Positions 43,700-53,140 of a stretch of 64,000 bases of DNA are shown piece by piece (within the stretch, counting starts at the first letter, position 1; every line of letters begins with the position of its first letter). The stretch covers positions 310,001 through 374,000 of the forward strand of contig NZ_PTJC01000006.1 in the NCBI RefSeq assembly GCF_002934605.1, written 5' to 3'. The translations under genes and the position numbers were made by a program. Under the pieces are notes generated by a model. The model searched no databases. It saw nothing but the letters and a program-made list of their open reading frames with translations, and was not told the origin of the DNA. The DNA is from Neolewinella xylanilytica (GTDB taxonomy: Bacteria > Bacteroidota > Bacteroidia > Chitinophagales > Saprospiraceae).

Positions 43700-44639
43700 A
43701 AGGTCTGAGCTCATTCAACCCGAGGACGGAAACGGCGGTCTCCATTTCTTCTTCCGGGGAAGCTTCTATACAAAAGCCATTGGCGGCGGCGCGCAGGTGT
43801 CGTGCCGGAATCAAACCAATCAGCTCCGATCCGGTCACGCCGGTACCCAGTTGCTGGGCCAGGTTCACGGCCGTCAGGTACACCCGGGCCAGGCTGAGGC
43901 TATCGGGATCCACGACATTACAACTTACCTGGCACCGGTTGTACTCGTCGATAAACCAGCCAATCGCCTTCAGGCCCGGAAATAATCCGGGCCTTTGCTT
44001 TGTGCCGCTGCCCCGAAGCCGGGCGGCCAGTTGCCGGGCCTGCAACAGCGATGCACCCGGTTCCAGGTTGATGTTCCAGGCAATGAGAAAGGGCCGGGCT
44101 CCCATAATCGTCACCCCCAGGGTGGGGTGGGGGGCGGAAGGACCGAAGTCAGGCTCCCACCCCGGGCTGCGCAGTTTTTCTGCCAGGCCCTCGTACTCCC
44201 CCCGCCGCACGTCGGCCAGGTTAAATCGATCGGGAACCCGCGCGCTGCCGGCGTAAAGGTAAATGGGCAAATCGAAGCGTTCGGTTACCCGTTGGGCCAG
44301 CTCCTGCGTCCCCGCCGCCACCTCCTCCATGCTGATGCCCGACACGGGAACGAAAGGGCAGACATCCACCGCCCCGCTCCGGGGGTGGCTGCCACGGTGC
44401 AGGCGCATGTCGATCCGTTCGCTGGCCACCGCATACACCCGGTAGGCGGCCTCCCACACCGCCGCCGGCTTACCCGCGAACGTGAAGACGGTGCGGTGGG
44501 CGCCGGGACCGACGTCGCGATGCAGTAAATAGCAGCCCGGCGTACCGGCGATCGCCCGGGAGAGCGCTTCCAGGGTCTCCGGATTGCGCCCTTCGCTGAC
44601 GTTTACGACACATTCTAACAGGGGATCGGCTTCGGACAT
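43629..44639 (-). CDS. ftcD: Glutamate formimidoyltransferase
   Basis: 336 residues from the ATG at 44639. Family motifs: ECVVNVSEGRN at the start, HRDVGPGAHRTVFTFAG, HRGSHPRSGAVDVCPFVPVSG, GPSAPHPTLGVTIMGARPFLIAWNINL and GVTGSELIGLIP. It transfers the formimino group of formiminoglutamate to tetrahydrofolate in histidine breakdown. Only the transferase domain is present, without the cyclodeaminase. No other hut gene is seen beside it. Confidence 0.92.
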   Translation of the reverse strand: MSEADPLLECVVNVSEGRNPETLEALSRAIAGTPGCYLLHRDVGPGAHRTVFTFAGKPAAVWEAAYRVYAVASERIDMRLHRGSHPRSGAVDVCPFVPVSGISMEEVAAGTQELAQRVTERFDLPIYLYAGSARVPDRFNLADVRRGEYEGLAEKLRSPGWEPDFGPSAPHPTLGVTIMGARPFLIAWNINLEPGASLLQARQLAARLRGSGTKQRPGLFPGLKAIGWFIDEYNRCQVSCNVVDPDSLSLARVYLTAVNLAQQLGTGVTGSELIGLIPARHLRAAANGFCIEASPEEEMETAVSVLGLNELRPFSWPDRVFETVFRAAAQTDRRNR

Positions 44640-44683
44640 GTGATTTTTCGGACCTTGCGCGTTCGGCAAAGAAAAGAAAAAGC

Positions 44684-45673
44684 ATGCGTTACTGGTTGCT
44701 CCTGCTCCTTCCCGCCATTCTGGCCTGCGGGCCCGACGAGCCGGCGGAAGAAAACCCGGCAACTTCCGGCGACCCCGGTCTCGACCGGCTTACCGAAGCG
44801 ATTCGCCAGAACCCCCGCGACGCCAGTCTGTACGGTCAGCGCGCCAGTATGTATTACGACCTGGAGAATTACGACTACGCCATCAACGACCTGGCTACCG
44901 CCATCTCCCTCGATAGTACCAACATCAACTACCACTATAACCTGGCGGACGTTTACCTGGAATACTACCAAAGTCGCCTCGCCCTGCGCACCCTCCAACG
45001 CGCCGTTGCCCTAGACCCCGACCGGCTCGAGACCCGGCTACGGGTGGCCGAAGCCCAACTGATCCTCAAGCAGTACGAGGATGCCATCGCCTCCCTCAAC
45101 CAGGCGGTGCGCATCGACCCCCGCAACCCGGAAGCCTATTACCTCCTGAGCCAGGTGTTTTACGAGACGGGGGATACCGTCCGGGCCATCAATTCCGCCG
45201 AGGAAGCTACCCAGATCGACCCCGATATGACCGACGCCTACCTGCTGCTCGGGGAAATCCAGGCCGCCCAGGGCGATCCGCGGGCCGAGGCTTACTTCGA
45301 TGCGGCCGTAGACATCGACCCCGAGGACGTGATCGCGATCCACTCCCGGGCGGATTATTACCGCGAGCGGGGCGACCTGACGCGCGCCATCGACGAATAC
45401 CGCCGGGCCAGCATCATCGACCGGCAGTACGTGGCCGGCAATTTCAACGCAGGTCTCCTGCTGATGGAACTGGACAGCCTGCAGCAGGCGTACAACGAAT
45501 TCAACATCACCATCAGCAACGACCCGGTCCACACCCGTGCTTTTTTCTACCGCGGGTACGCCAGCGAACTGATGGGCAAGCTCGACGCCGCCCAACGGGA
45601 TTACGAAACCGCCCTACGCATGGCCCCCGATTTCACGCTTCCCCGGGAGGGACTGGAACGCCTCGATGGATGA
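44684..45673 (+). CDS. TPR lipoprotein
   Basis: 329 residues, lipobox ILAC (Cys15). About eight tetratricopeptide repeats fill the rest (for example ASLYGQRASMYYDLENYDYAI, AEAQLILKQYEDAIASLNQAV and GYASELMGKLDAAQRDYETAL). A periplasmic or outer-membrane scaffold role is likely. Its last 41 bases overlap the convergent hydrolase gene. Confidence 0.82.
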   Translation: MRYWLLLLLPAILACGPDEPAEENPATSGDPGLDRLTEAIRQNPRDASLYGQRASMYYDLENYDYAINDLATAISLDSTNINYHYNLADVYLEYYQSRLALRTLQRAVALDPDRLETRLRVAEAQLILKQYEDAIASLNQAVRIDPRNPEAYYLLSQVFYETGDTVRAINSAEEATQIDPDMTDAYLLLGEIQAAQGDPRAEAYFDAAVDIDPEDVIAIHSRADYYRERGDLTRAIDEYRRASIIDRQYVAGNFNAGLLLMELDSLQQAYNEFNITISNDPVHTRAFFYRGYASELMGKLDAAQRDYETALRMAPDFTLPREGLERLDG

Positions 45674-46472
45674 AGTCCGCGATGAGGGCCGCGTTGGCGT
45701 CGTCCTCGTCGTAAGTCCAGCGGCCGGCGTCCAGGTGGCCGCCACCGGGGATGGTGACCGACTGCACCCGCGCACCTGCCCTCCGTAGGTGGTGGGCAAA
45801 GCGGAGGGAGTGTTGTTGGGCTACCATACCGTCCCGGTCGCCGTGGATTAGCAACCATTCGCTGTCCCGATCGGGGCCCGGGCCCGCACAGGGGCTGATG
45901 GCCGGATACTTGCCGAAGAGTAAGCCGGGGCGCAATAGGTCCAGGTCGAGCGGGGCCGCAAAGAGCAGGGTCTGCTTTGGGCACCGGGGCCAACCGGCCG
46001 CGGACCACCACTCGGGGTGCAATGCCAGTACCGCCGCGAGGTGTCCGCCGGCGCTGATACCGGCGACCTGTACCGGGCCGAGCGGGCGACCGGTTTCCCG
46101 GGCGAGGGTGGCCGCCTCGGTGATGGCGGCCCGGCAGTCGGCCACGATATCCTCCAAATTGACCAACGGCGGACGGCGGTAACTCGGCAGGATCACCCGG
46201 TAACCGGCGGCGAGCCAGGGGCGGGCGGCCGGGAGAAAGGAATCCGGGGTGCCGAAGGTCCAGGCACCCCCGTGGAGGTATACCGCCCAGGGGCGTTCCT
46301 CCTCCCGCCCGGCACCCGCGGGCTCGGCGAGGAGGAAGTACTGTCGCCGGTGCGGGCCGTAATCGTGGCGGGTGATCCTCGCGTCCATCCCCCGCTTCGC
46401 GCTGCGGGTGCGGTACCAATAGTAAGCCAGACCGGCAAGGTCGCTCAGGGCAAATCCTATTTGGCGAATCAT
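45633..46472 (-). CDS. Alpha/beta hydrolase, carboxylesterase-like
   Basis: 279 residues. An N-terminal hydrophobic segment precedes the oxyanion HGGAWTFG, the nucleophile elbow VAGISAGGHLAAV (Ser), and the later LIHGDRDGMV (Asp) and PGGGHLDAG (His). This is the BD-FAE/hormone-sensitive-lipase type. Substrate unknown. Confidence 0.85.
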   Translation of the reverse strand: MIRQIGFALSDLAGLAYYWYRTRSAKRGMDARITRHDYGPHRRQYFLLAEPAGAGREEERPWAVYLHGGAWTFGTPDSFLPAARPWLAAGYRVILPSYRRPPLVNLEDIVADCRAAITEAATLARETGRPLGPVQVAGISAGGHLAAVLALHPEWWSAAGWPRCPKQTLLFAAPLDLDLLRPGLLFGKYPAISPCAGPGPDRDSEWLLIHGDRDGMVAQQHSLRFAHHLRRAGARVQSVTIPGGGHLDAGRWTYDEDDANAALIADFIHRGVPVPPGEA

Positions 46473-46534
46473 TTGTTGGTATTTTCGTCACTCTCCCCGG
46501 CCGCGATCCACCGCAGGCCCCTAAAAACCGACGC

Positions 46535-49042
46535 GTGAAACTACCCATATTCTTAGCCGCCCTGCTGTCGTTTGTTCATTTACCGGCCCAGGCACCCGCC
46601 CGGCCCAACTCCGGCGAATTGCACGCCGCCATTCAGAAACTGGGCGTGCTGGGTTCGGCGCTGTACATCGCCGCCCACCCCGACGACGAGAACACCCGTA
46701 TGATCGCCTATCTCGCCAACGTGGAAAAGGTGGAAACGGCTTACCTGAGTCTCACCCGCGGCGACGGCGGCCAAAACCTGATCGCTCCCGACATCAGCGA
46801 GTTACTGGGCCTCACGCGTACTCAGGAGCTGCTGGCCGCCCGGCGCATTGACGGCGGCCAACAATTTTTCAGCCGCGCCAACGACTTCGGTTACTCCAAG
46901 CATCCCGACGAAACCTTCAACATCTGGGACCGCGAGCAAGTGCTGGCCGACGCCGTCTGGGTAATCCGGAAGTGGCGGCCGGACGTGATGATCCTCCGTT
47001 TTGACCCCCGTGACCCCGGATCCACCCACGGCCACCATACCGCCTCCGCCATCATCGGCCTCGAGGCCTTTGACCTGGCCGGTGACGCCACCGCCTTTCC
47101 CGAGCAACTGGCGTACGTCGAAAACTGGCAACCGAAGCGGGTGTACTGGAATGCCTACAGCTGGGGAGACAACCCGCTGCCCGACCACGCCGACAGCACG
47201 AAGCTCATCGAGGTCGATGTCAATGCCTACCTCCCCAAACTGGGCGAAAGCGTAGCCGAGATCGCCGCCCGCAGCCGCAGTCAGCATAAGAGCCAGGGCT
47301 TCGGTAGCTCCGGCAGTCGCGATCGGGCCGTGGAGAAACTCGAGTTGCTGAAGGGCGACGACCGGGATACCGAGGGTGATCCCTTCGCCGGTATCGATGT
47401 CAGCTGGGGAAGCCTGGAGGGCGGTGCCGCCATCGGCGATCGACTGACGGCGATTGAGGCGTCCTTCGACTTCGACGATCCCGCCGCCTCGGTTCCCGAC
47501 CTGCTCGAGGTTTACGAGCTGATGCAGGAACTGCCCGATGGCTACTGGAAATCGAAAAAGATGACCCAGATAAAGGACGTGATCTCCGGTGCGCTGGGGC
47601 TATACGTAGCCTCCACCGTGACCACGCCCTTCGCCACCCCGGGCGATACGGTAACGGTCGTCACCGAGATCGCCAACCGGAGTACTCTTTCTCTGACCAT
47701 CAATAGCATCGGGGTAGCGACGGGAGGTACCCTGCGGGAGCGCGGCACTTCCCTCGGTCGCGATTTGGCACCAGGAGCGGTGATCCGGGATACCCTGTCC
47801 GTCGTCCTGCCTCCGGAGGCCTTCGATAGCGGCCCCTACTGGCTGGCGGAAGACTGGAAACTGGGGATGTACGTGGTAAACGACCAGCGGCAGCGCGGCC
47901 TACCGGAGACACCGGACCCCCTCACCACCCTGATTTCCTTGATGGTGGATGGGCAATCCCTGCCACTGGAGCGTCCGGTGCGGTACAGCTACACCGACCC
48001 CGTGGCGGGCGAGGAATTTCAGCCCTTCGAGGTACTGCCGCCGGCCTTCGTGGAAGTAGGGGAATCGGGCTTTCTGTTCTCGTCAAACGAGCCGCGTTCC
48101 GTCACGGTAAAGGTGACCGCTGCCCGGGATTCGCTGGACGGAACGCTGCGCCTGGACGTCCCCGCGGGTTGGTCGTTTTCCCCGGCCGACCAGCCGGTAT
48201 CCATTGAGCGGGCCGGTCAGGAGCGTTTCTACTTCTTCGACCTCACCCCGCCGGACGGACAGTCGCAGGGTCGGATCACCCCCCGGCTGAACCTGGACGG
48301 CACCGACTACGACCGTCGCCTGGTCCGCATCGATCACCCCCACATCCCGACCCAACTGGCGACCCTGGACGGTGGTGCCTCCGTGGCCCGGGTCAAAATT
48401 GAAACGGCGGGGCAGACCGTCGGCTACCTGCCGGGAGCGGGCGATGCCATTCCGGAAGCCCTCGCCTCGATTGGGCTGGATGTCGACATTCTGGACGATT
48501 CCGAAGCCTCCGTCGGTGATCTGAGTCAGTACGATGCCATCGTAGTGGGTGTACGCGCCTACAACACCCTCGAGCGCATGCCGGTCTACCAGCCCCGGTT
48601 GCTGGAGTACGTCAAGCAGGGCGGAACGCTGATCGTACAGTATAATACCAACCGCCGCCTCATGATCGACGAGAAAGATCTCGGTCCCTATCCCCTGCAA
48701 CTAAGCCGCGATCGGGTCACGGTAGAGGACGCTCCGGTCGAGCTACTCGTTCCCGATCACCCCGCCCTGAACTTCCCCAATAAAATCACGGCGGCCGATT
48801 TTGAAGGCTGGGTACAGGAACGCGGACTCTACTTTCCAGACGAGTGGGCCGAAGAGTATACCGCCCTGCTCAGCAGCCACGATCCGGACGAAGACCCGCA
48901 CAAGGGAGGCTTGCTGGTCGCCGAGTACGGCTCCGGCCACTTCGTATATACCGGCTACAGCTTCTTCCGCGAGCTTCCCGCCGGCGTTCCGGGCGCTTAC
49001 CGGCTGTTTGCTAACTTGGTGGCCCTGGGCCAAACAAAATAG
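46535..49042 (+). CDS. PIG-L family deacetylase, secreted
   Basis: 835 residues from a GTG at 46535. Signal peptide, then a PIG-L/LmbE domain (~25-270) with zinc motif AAHPDDE and HGHHTAS. The middle is beta-sandwich-like (two NEW3-type segments), and the C-terminal ~200 residues form a ThuA/GATase-like fold ([34 protein letters not shown]). PIG-L enzymes remove N-acetyl groups from sugars; this large architecture is common in Bacteroidota, but its substrate is not known. Followed after 5 bases by the sugar isomerase gene. Confidence 0.88.
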   Translation: MKLPIFLAALLSFVHLPAQAPARPNSGELHAAIQKLGVLGSALYIAAHPDDENTRMIAYLANVEKVETAYLSLTRGDGGQNLIAPDISELLGLTRTQELLAARRIDGGQQFFSRANDFGYSKHPDETFNIWDREQVLADAVWVIRKWRPDVMILRFDPRDPGSTHGHHTASAIIGLEAFDLAGDATAFPEQLAYVENWQPKRVYWNAYSWGDNPLPDHADSTKLIEVDVNAYLPKLGESVAEIAARSRSQHKSQGFGSSGSRDRAVEKLELLKGDDRDTEGDPFAGIDVSWGSLEGGAAIGDRLTAIEASFDFDDPAASVPDLLEVYELMQELPDGYWKSKKMTQIKDVISGALGLYVASTVTTPFATPGDTVTVVTEIANRSTLSLTINSIGVATGGTLRERGTSLGRDLAPGAVIRDTLSVVLPPEAFDSGPYWLAEDWKLGMYVVNDQRQRGLPETPDPLTTLISLMVDGQSLPLERPVRYSYTDPVAGEEFQPFEVLPPAFVEVGESGFLFSSNEPRSVTVKVTAARDSLDGTLRLDVPAGWSFSPADQPVSIERAGQERFYFFDLTPPDGQSQGRITPRLNLDGTDYDRRLVRIDHPHIPTQLATLDGGASVARVKIETAGQTVGYLPGAGDAIPEALASIGLDVDILDDSEASVGDLSQYDAIVVGVRAYNTLERMPVYQPRLLEYVKQGGTLIVQYNTNRRLMIDEKDLGPYPLQLSRDRVTVEDAPVELLVPDHPALNFPNKITAADFEGWVQERGLYFPDEWAEEYTALLSSHDPDEDPHKGGLLVAEYGSGHFVYTGYSFFRELPAGVPGAYRLFANLVALGQTK

Positions 49043-49047
49043 ACCGC

Positions 49048-49965
49048 ATGCAACTGGGGTTCGTCACCGCTATCCTTCCGGAATTATCCCTCGAAGAAGT
49101 CCTTAAAACCGCCGCCGACTTCGGTTACGACTGCGTGGAGGCGATGTGCTGGCCTCCGGGAAAAGCCGAGCGGCGCTACGCGGGCGTGACGCACGTGGAC
49201 GTCTCGAAACTCGACGACCGGGGGGCAGACGAAGTACGGGAGCTGCAGGCGCGCCACGGTGTCTTCATTTCTTCTCTGGGCTATTATCCCAACGTTTTGG
49301 GCGCCGGAAGCGCAGGTGAAAAGCAGGTAGCCATCGATCACCTCCACCAACTCATCGATGCCAGTGCCAGCTTGGATATCCGTACCGTAACCACTTTCGT
49401 CGGTCGCGATAAGGACCGCACCATCGACGACCAGTGGGAAGATTTCTTGGCTACTTGGCGCCCGCTAGTCCGCCGTGCGGAGGAAGCCGGGGTGCGCATC
49501 GGTATTGAAAATTGCCCCATGCGCTTCACCGCCGACGAGTGGCCGGGTGGCAACAACCTCGCGGTGAGCCCGGCGATCTGGGAAAGGATGTGGGAAGCCA
49601 TTCCCAGCCCGAGCTGGGGTCTGAATTACGACCCGAGCCACTTGGTGCTGATGCAGATGGATTACACCCGTCCCTTCCGCGACTATCCCGAACGCCTGAT
49701 CCACGTACACGCCAAGGACCTGCGCATCGACCGCGAGAAGCTGGATCGCCACGGTGTTTTTGCTCATCCGGCGCTCTGGCATACCCCGAAGATTCCTGGA
49801 CTGGGCGACGTAGACTGGGGGCGGTTCTTCGGTCACCTGACGGACGCCGGCTACGACGGTCCGGTATGCGTGGAAGTCGAGGACCGGGCCTACGAGGGCA
49901 GTAAGGAACTCCGCCTGCGGTCGCTGCGACAAAGCCACGATTACCTGCGGCAGTTTATCGTCTGA
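49048..49965 (+). CDS. Sugar phosphate isomerase/epimerase (AP-endonuclease-2 fold)
   Basis: 305 residues, TIM barrel. Likely metal ligands: Glu in RIGIENCPM, Asp/His in NYDPSHLVL, His in [11 protein letters not shown] and Glu in CVEVEDRAY. Probably acts on a sugar or inositol compound. It starts 5 bases after the deacetylase stop, so the two likely act together on the same glycan or sugar. Confidence 0.87.
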   Translation: MQLGFVTAILPELSLEEVLKTAADFGYDCVEAMCWPPGKAERRYAGVTHVDVSKLDDRGADEVRELQARHGVFISSLGYYPNVLGAGSAGEKQVAIDHLHQLIDASASLDIRTVTTFVGRDKDRTIDDQWEDFLATWRPLVRRAEEAGVRIGIENCPMRFTADEWPGGNNLAVSPAIWERMWEAIPSPSWGLNYDPSHLVLMQMDYTRPFRDYPERLIHVHAKDLRIDREKLDRHGVFAHPALWHTPKIPGLGDVDWGRFFGHLTDAGYDGPVCVEVEDRAYEGSKELRLRSLRQSHDYLRQFIV

Positions 49966-50000
49966 GGCGGCTTTCTGGTCCCGGGCTTACCTTGCACCTG

Positions 50001-50018
50001 TCCCGATTGCTATCGGGA
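50001..50018. repeat. Short hairpin repeat
   Basis: TCCCGAT-TGCT-ATCGGGA, a perfect 7-bp stem between the isomerase gene and rlmD. Hairpins of this sequence type occur many times in some Bacteroidota genomes, as I recall; here only one copy is seen. No T-run follows. Confidence 0.5.
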
Positions 50019-50036
50019 GCGCAATAAATACCTTAC

Positions 50037-51461
50037 ATGGCCCGCCGCAGAAAGAACCGCTTCCCCGAACGCATTGATAACGTAACGATTACCGGACTGG
50101 CGGACAAGGGATTCTGCGTGGGGAAGACCCCCGACGGCATGGCGGTATTCGTAGAAGATGTAGCCCCCGGAGACGTTGTGGACGTGCGCCCCTTCCGGAA
50201 AAAGAAAAAGGTACTTTTCGCAGCGCCCCTGCGGTTCGTTGAGCGGTCGAAAGAACGGGTAGAGCCCTTTTGTCAGCATTTCGGCGTATGCGGGGGTTGC
50301 AAGTGGCAGCACTTCGCCTACTTCGGCCAATTGCGTGAAAAGGAACGGATGGTCCACGATGCTTTCCGCCGCATCGGTAAAGTGGAAGTAGAGCAGTGGG
50401 AGCCGATCCTGGGCAGCGAGACTATCGAATACTACCGGAATAAACTGGAGTTCGGCTGTGCCAACCGCCGTTGGCTGACTACCGAGGAAATCGGCACCGA
50501 CATCAACAACGAGGAACCGGTCATCGGATTCCATAAAGCCGGGGCATACGATAAGCTCATTCAGATCGAAAAATGCCACCTGCAGCACGGACCGAGCAAT
50601 GAAATCCGTAACGGACTGCGTGAACTGGCGACCGAAATGAATGTGCCTTTTTTTGACATGCGGGAGCGTCACGGGCTACTCCGGCAACTCATGGTTCGTA
50701 CCACGACCACGGAGGAGTGCATGCTGGTCATTGCCTTCTTCGAGGATGACCGAGATACCATCACCCGCTTTCTGGATGCCGCGCTGGAACGATTCGGGGA
50801 GCGGATCAGCAGCCTCTACTACTGCATCAACGGCAAGGTCAACGAGTACCTCATGGATCTGGACATGGTGCACTACGCCGGTCGGGAATACGTAACCGAG
50901 ACCCTGGGCCACGTCCACTTTCGGATCGGCCCGAAATCCTTTTTTCAGACCAATACCAAGCAGGCGGAACGGCTCTACGCTATCGCCCGCGATTATGCCG
51001 GACTAACCGGGGAGGAGAATGTGTATGACCTGTACACCGGCATCGGATCCATCGCCCTGTATGTCTCCGGGCAGTGTAAAAAGGTGACCGGTATCGAGGA
51101 GATCGCTGCCGCTATCGACGACGCACGCGAAAATGCACGCGAAAATAATGTCACCAACGCGACTTTTTATGCCGGGAATGTAAGGGACATCCTTACGGAC
51201 GATTTCGCCAAAACCCACGGTAAACCAGATGTCCTGATTACGGATCCCCCGCGGGCGGGAATGCACCCGAAGGTCGTGGAAATGCTGTTGCAGCTTGATG
51301 TACCGACAATCGTTTACGTGAGCTGCAACCCCGCTACCCAGGCCCGCGACCTGGCTTTGTTATCCGATAAATACGTAGTAGAGCGGGCCCGCCCGGTCGA
51401 TATGTTTCCGCATACCAGCCACGTAGAGAATGTAGTTAAATTGAGACGGATTACTTTGTAA
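50037..51461 (+). CDS. rlmD: 23S rRNA (uracil-C5)-methyltransferase RlmD
   Basis: 474 residues. N-terminal TRAM domain (VTITGLADKGFCVGKTPDGMAVFVEDVAPGD), iron-sulfur cysteines CQHFGVCGGCKWQH, SAM motif YDLYTGIGSIALYVS, ITDPPRAGMHP and the nucleophile Cys in VSCNPATQARD, with Glu in the final SHVENVV. It modifies a uracil (U1939-type) in 23S rRNA. RlmCD cannot be excluded. Confidence 0.92.
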   Translation: MARRRKNRFPERIDNVTITGLADKGFCVGKTPDGMAVFVEDVAPGDVVDVRPFRKKKKVLFAAPLRFVERSKERVEPFCQHFGVCGGCKWQHFAYFGQLREKERMVHDAFRRIGKVEVEQWEPILGSETIEYYRNKLEFGCANRRWLTTEEIGTDINNEEPVIGFHKAGAYDKLIQIEKCHLQHGPSNEIRNGLRELATEMNVPFFDMRERHGLLRQLMVRTTTTEECMLVIAFFEDDRDTITRFLDAALERFGERISSLYYCINGKVNEYLMDLDMVHYAGREYVTETLGHVHFRIGPKSFFQTNTKQAERLYAIARDYAGLTGEENVYDLYTGIGSIALYVSGQCKKVTGIEEIAAAIDDARENARENNVTNATFYAGNVRDILTDDFAKTHGKPDVLITDPPRAGMHPKVVEMLLQLDVPTIVYVSCNPATQARDLALLSDKYVVERARPVDMFPHTSHVENVVKLRRITL

Positions 51462-51514
51462 AGATTTGAGTTGTTCGTCGCCCATTTTATTGGCCGGCAT
51501 AGGAGACACATCAC

Positions 51515-52093
51515 ATGGAAACGGATATTCAACGACCCCTCGTAGAGGCGTTAATCAGATTTGGTGTAGACCCAGCGTTCGCGGAATCTTTCGCGAAAGG
51601 GCTGACCCGCCGCTCTTACCAAGCCAAGGAAAATGTCTTCGTCGAAGACGATCCCAATCCCAGCGTCGTATACATCCTCTCGGGGTATATGCGCATGTAT
51701 GTAACCGACCAGGACGGTGAAATCTCTACCCGCCTACTGGCCGGCCCCGGCCATTTTATCGGATGTATCGTTTCCACGCTCTATGATTCCCCGGCTCAGT
51801 ATACCGCGGAATGCATTAGCGATTGCCAAGTGGTCGTTGTGAATAAAAATACCATTATTAAAGCTAAAAAGAGCGCCGAAAGCCGGGCCATATTACAGGA
51901 TATCGTTCTCCACCACTTGGTCAATCTAATGCAGGAGAAGGCCATCATGCTCCCGCTCAAAGCTACGGACCGGTATCTCTATTTCAAGAAGCGGTATCCC
52001 CGAATGATGGAACGGATACCCGCCGGAATCCTGGCCAACTACATTGGCGTACGCCCCCAGTCACTCAGTCGAATAAAACAAATGTTAAAGTAG
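51515..52093 (+). CDS. Crp/Fnr-family regulator
   Basis: 192 residues. Cyclic-nucleotide-binding-type beta roll (VYILSGYMRMYVTDQDGEISTRLLAGPGHFIG) and a C-terminal winged helix with recognition helix RPQSLSRIKQML. No Fnr cysteines. This is the small Bacteroidota Crp type; targets are unknown. A terminator follows. Confidence 0.87.
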   Translation: METDIQRPLVEALIRFGVDPAFAESFAKGLTRRSYQAKENVFVEDDPNPSVVYILSGYMRMYVTDQDGEISTRLLAGPGHFIGCIVSTLYDSPAQYTAECISDCQVVVVNKNTIIKAKKSAESRAILQDIVLHHLVNLMQEKAIMLPLKATDRYLYFKKRYPRMMERIPAGILANYIGVRPQSLSRIKQMLK

Positions 52094-52215
52094 ACTAAAA
52101 AAATGTCGATTTTTTAACCGATGTGAAAACCGGTTTGGAGAATTGCCTGCATCTTTGGATAAGATATTATAGGCTACATTGACACTTTGAACAAATCTCG
52201 GTTTTGAACTTTTGA

Positions 52216-52247
52216 CGCCCGCCCTATTAGGAGCGGGCGATTTTTTT
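52216..52247 (+). terminator. Intrinsic terminator after the Crp-type regulator
   Basis: CGCCCGC (52216-52222) pairs with GCGGGCG (52233-52239) across a 10-base loop, followed by A and seven T residues. Confidence 0.9.
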
Positions 52248-52617
52248 GGGTATCGGTACGTGCCGGCCGATCAAGCCGAACGATGTCGGGTCGGTATCCC
52301 TAAGTGACCCGGTGGCCGAACCAGCGCAAAACGCGGTAAGCGATCCTTACAGCAACTTCCGAAAATTCCATCCAGAGGCTTTTGCGCTACCGAGGTGGCC
52401 GTTTCCCCCGCAATGACCGCAAATCTTCCCGACTACCAGCCACTGTAGGCTTGGTGCCCACCGCCGGAATGAAAAAGTGATTTTTAAGGGATCGAACGTC
52501 TTCGACGGGGAGTTTTGGATACCCTTCATTTTGCCAAATAGCAAGTTAGGGTATCGAGCTTGCGCAATTGTTTCATGGCCAAGGGGACGTTTTCCGTGCA
52601 ACCGCTTCTTTGGTCCC

Positions 52618-52625
52618 TACCTTTG
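52618..52625 (+). promoter_or_regulatory. Candidate -7 promoter box for IorAB-type operon
   Basis: TACCTTTG matches TAnnTTTG exactly, 52 bases before the ATG at 52678. The expected -33 TTTG is not clear. Confidence 0.5.
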
Positions 52626-52677
52626 CTTCGTGTTCCGCTAATTGCTGATTATCTTAGACCAGAAACCGCTCCTTATC

Positions 52678-53139
52678 ATGGCCACCATCAACCTTACCGT
52701 CAACGGGCAACAACGACAAGTAGACGTGGATCCCGAGATGCCCCTGCTGTGGGTACTTCGAGACGAGCTGCAGCTCGTCGGCACCAAATACGGCTGCGGT
52801 ATCGGTTCCTGTGGCGCCTGTACCGTCCACGTCGACGGAATTGCCATGCGTTCCTGTAACCTTCCGGTAGGAAACCTGAGCGGCGAGGCGATAACTACCA
52901 TCGAAGGGCTTAGTGAAAACGGCGACCATCCGGTTCAACTCGCCTGGCTCGAGCACGACGTACCCCAGTGTGGCTACTGCCAGGCGGGGCAAATCATGAC
53001 CGCCGCCTCCCTGCTCGCTAATAGTCCGGACCCGGACGACGCCGAGATCAGCGCATCGATGAACGGAAATATCTGCCGCTGCGGAACCTATACCCGTATC
53101 CACGCCGCCGTGAAAACCGCCGCCAAAAAACTAAGCTAA
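52678..53139 (+). CDS. (2Fe-2S) subunit of xanthine-oxidase-family enzyme (IorA-like)
   Basis: 153 residues from the ATG at 52678. Plant-type ferredoxin cysteines [16 protein letters not shown] and the second cluster [10 protein letters not shown]...[11 protein letters not shown]. It carries electrons from the molybdenum subunit encoded one base downstream. The pair resembles isoquinoline 1-oxidoreductase or related aldehyde dehydrogenases; there is no FAD subunit. Confidence 0.92.
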   Translation: MATINLTVNGQQRQVDVDPEMPLLWVLRDELQLVGTKYGCGIGSCGACTVHVDGIAMRSCNLPVGNLSGEAITTIEGLSENGDHPVQLAWLEHDVPQCGYCQAGQIMTAASLLANSPDPDDAEISASMNGNICRCGTYTRIHAAVKTAAKKLS

Positions 53140-53140
53140 G

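Larger units (their letters stand above)
52094..52677. other. Intergenic stretch with terminator and promoter only
   Basis: 584 bases. It contains the terminator at 52216-52247 and a promoter box at 52618-52625. A minus frame at 52347-52601 (84 codons) has an implausible composition and no family match. Nothing else is recognised. Confidence 0.55.

Noticed and set aside
52347-52601. 84-codon minus-strand frame in the 52.1-52.7 kb gap
   Set aside because: No signal, domain or plausible composition, and no promoter nearby on that strand.
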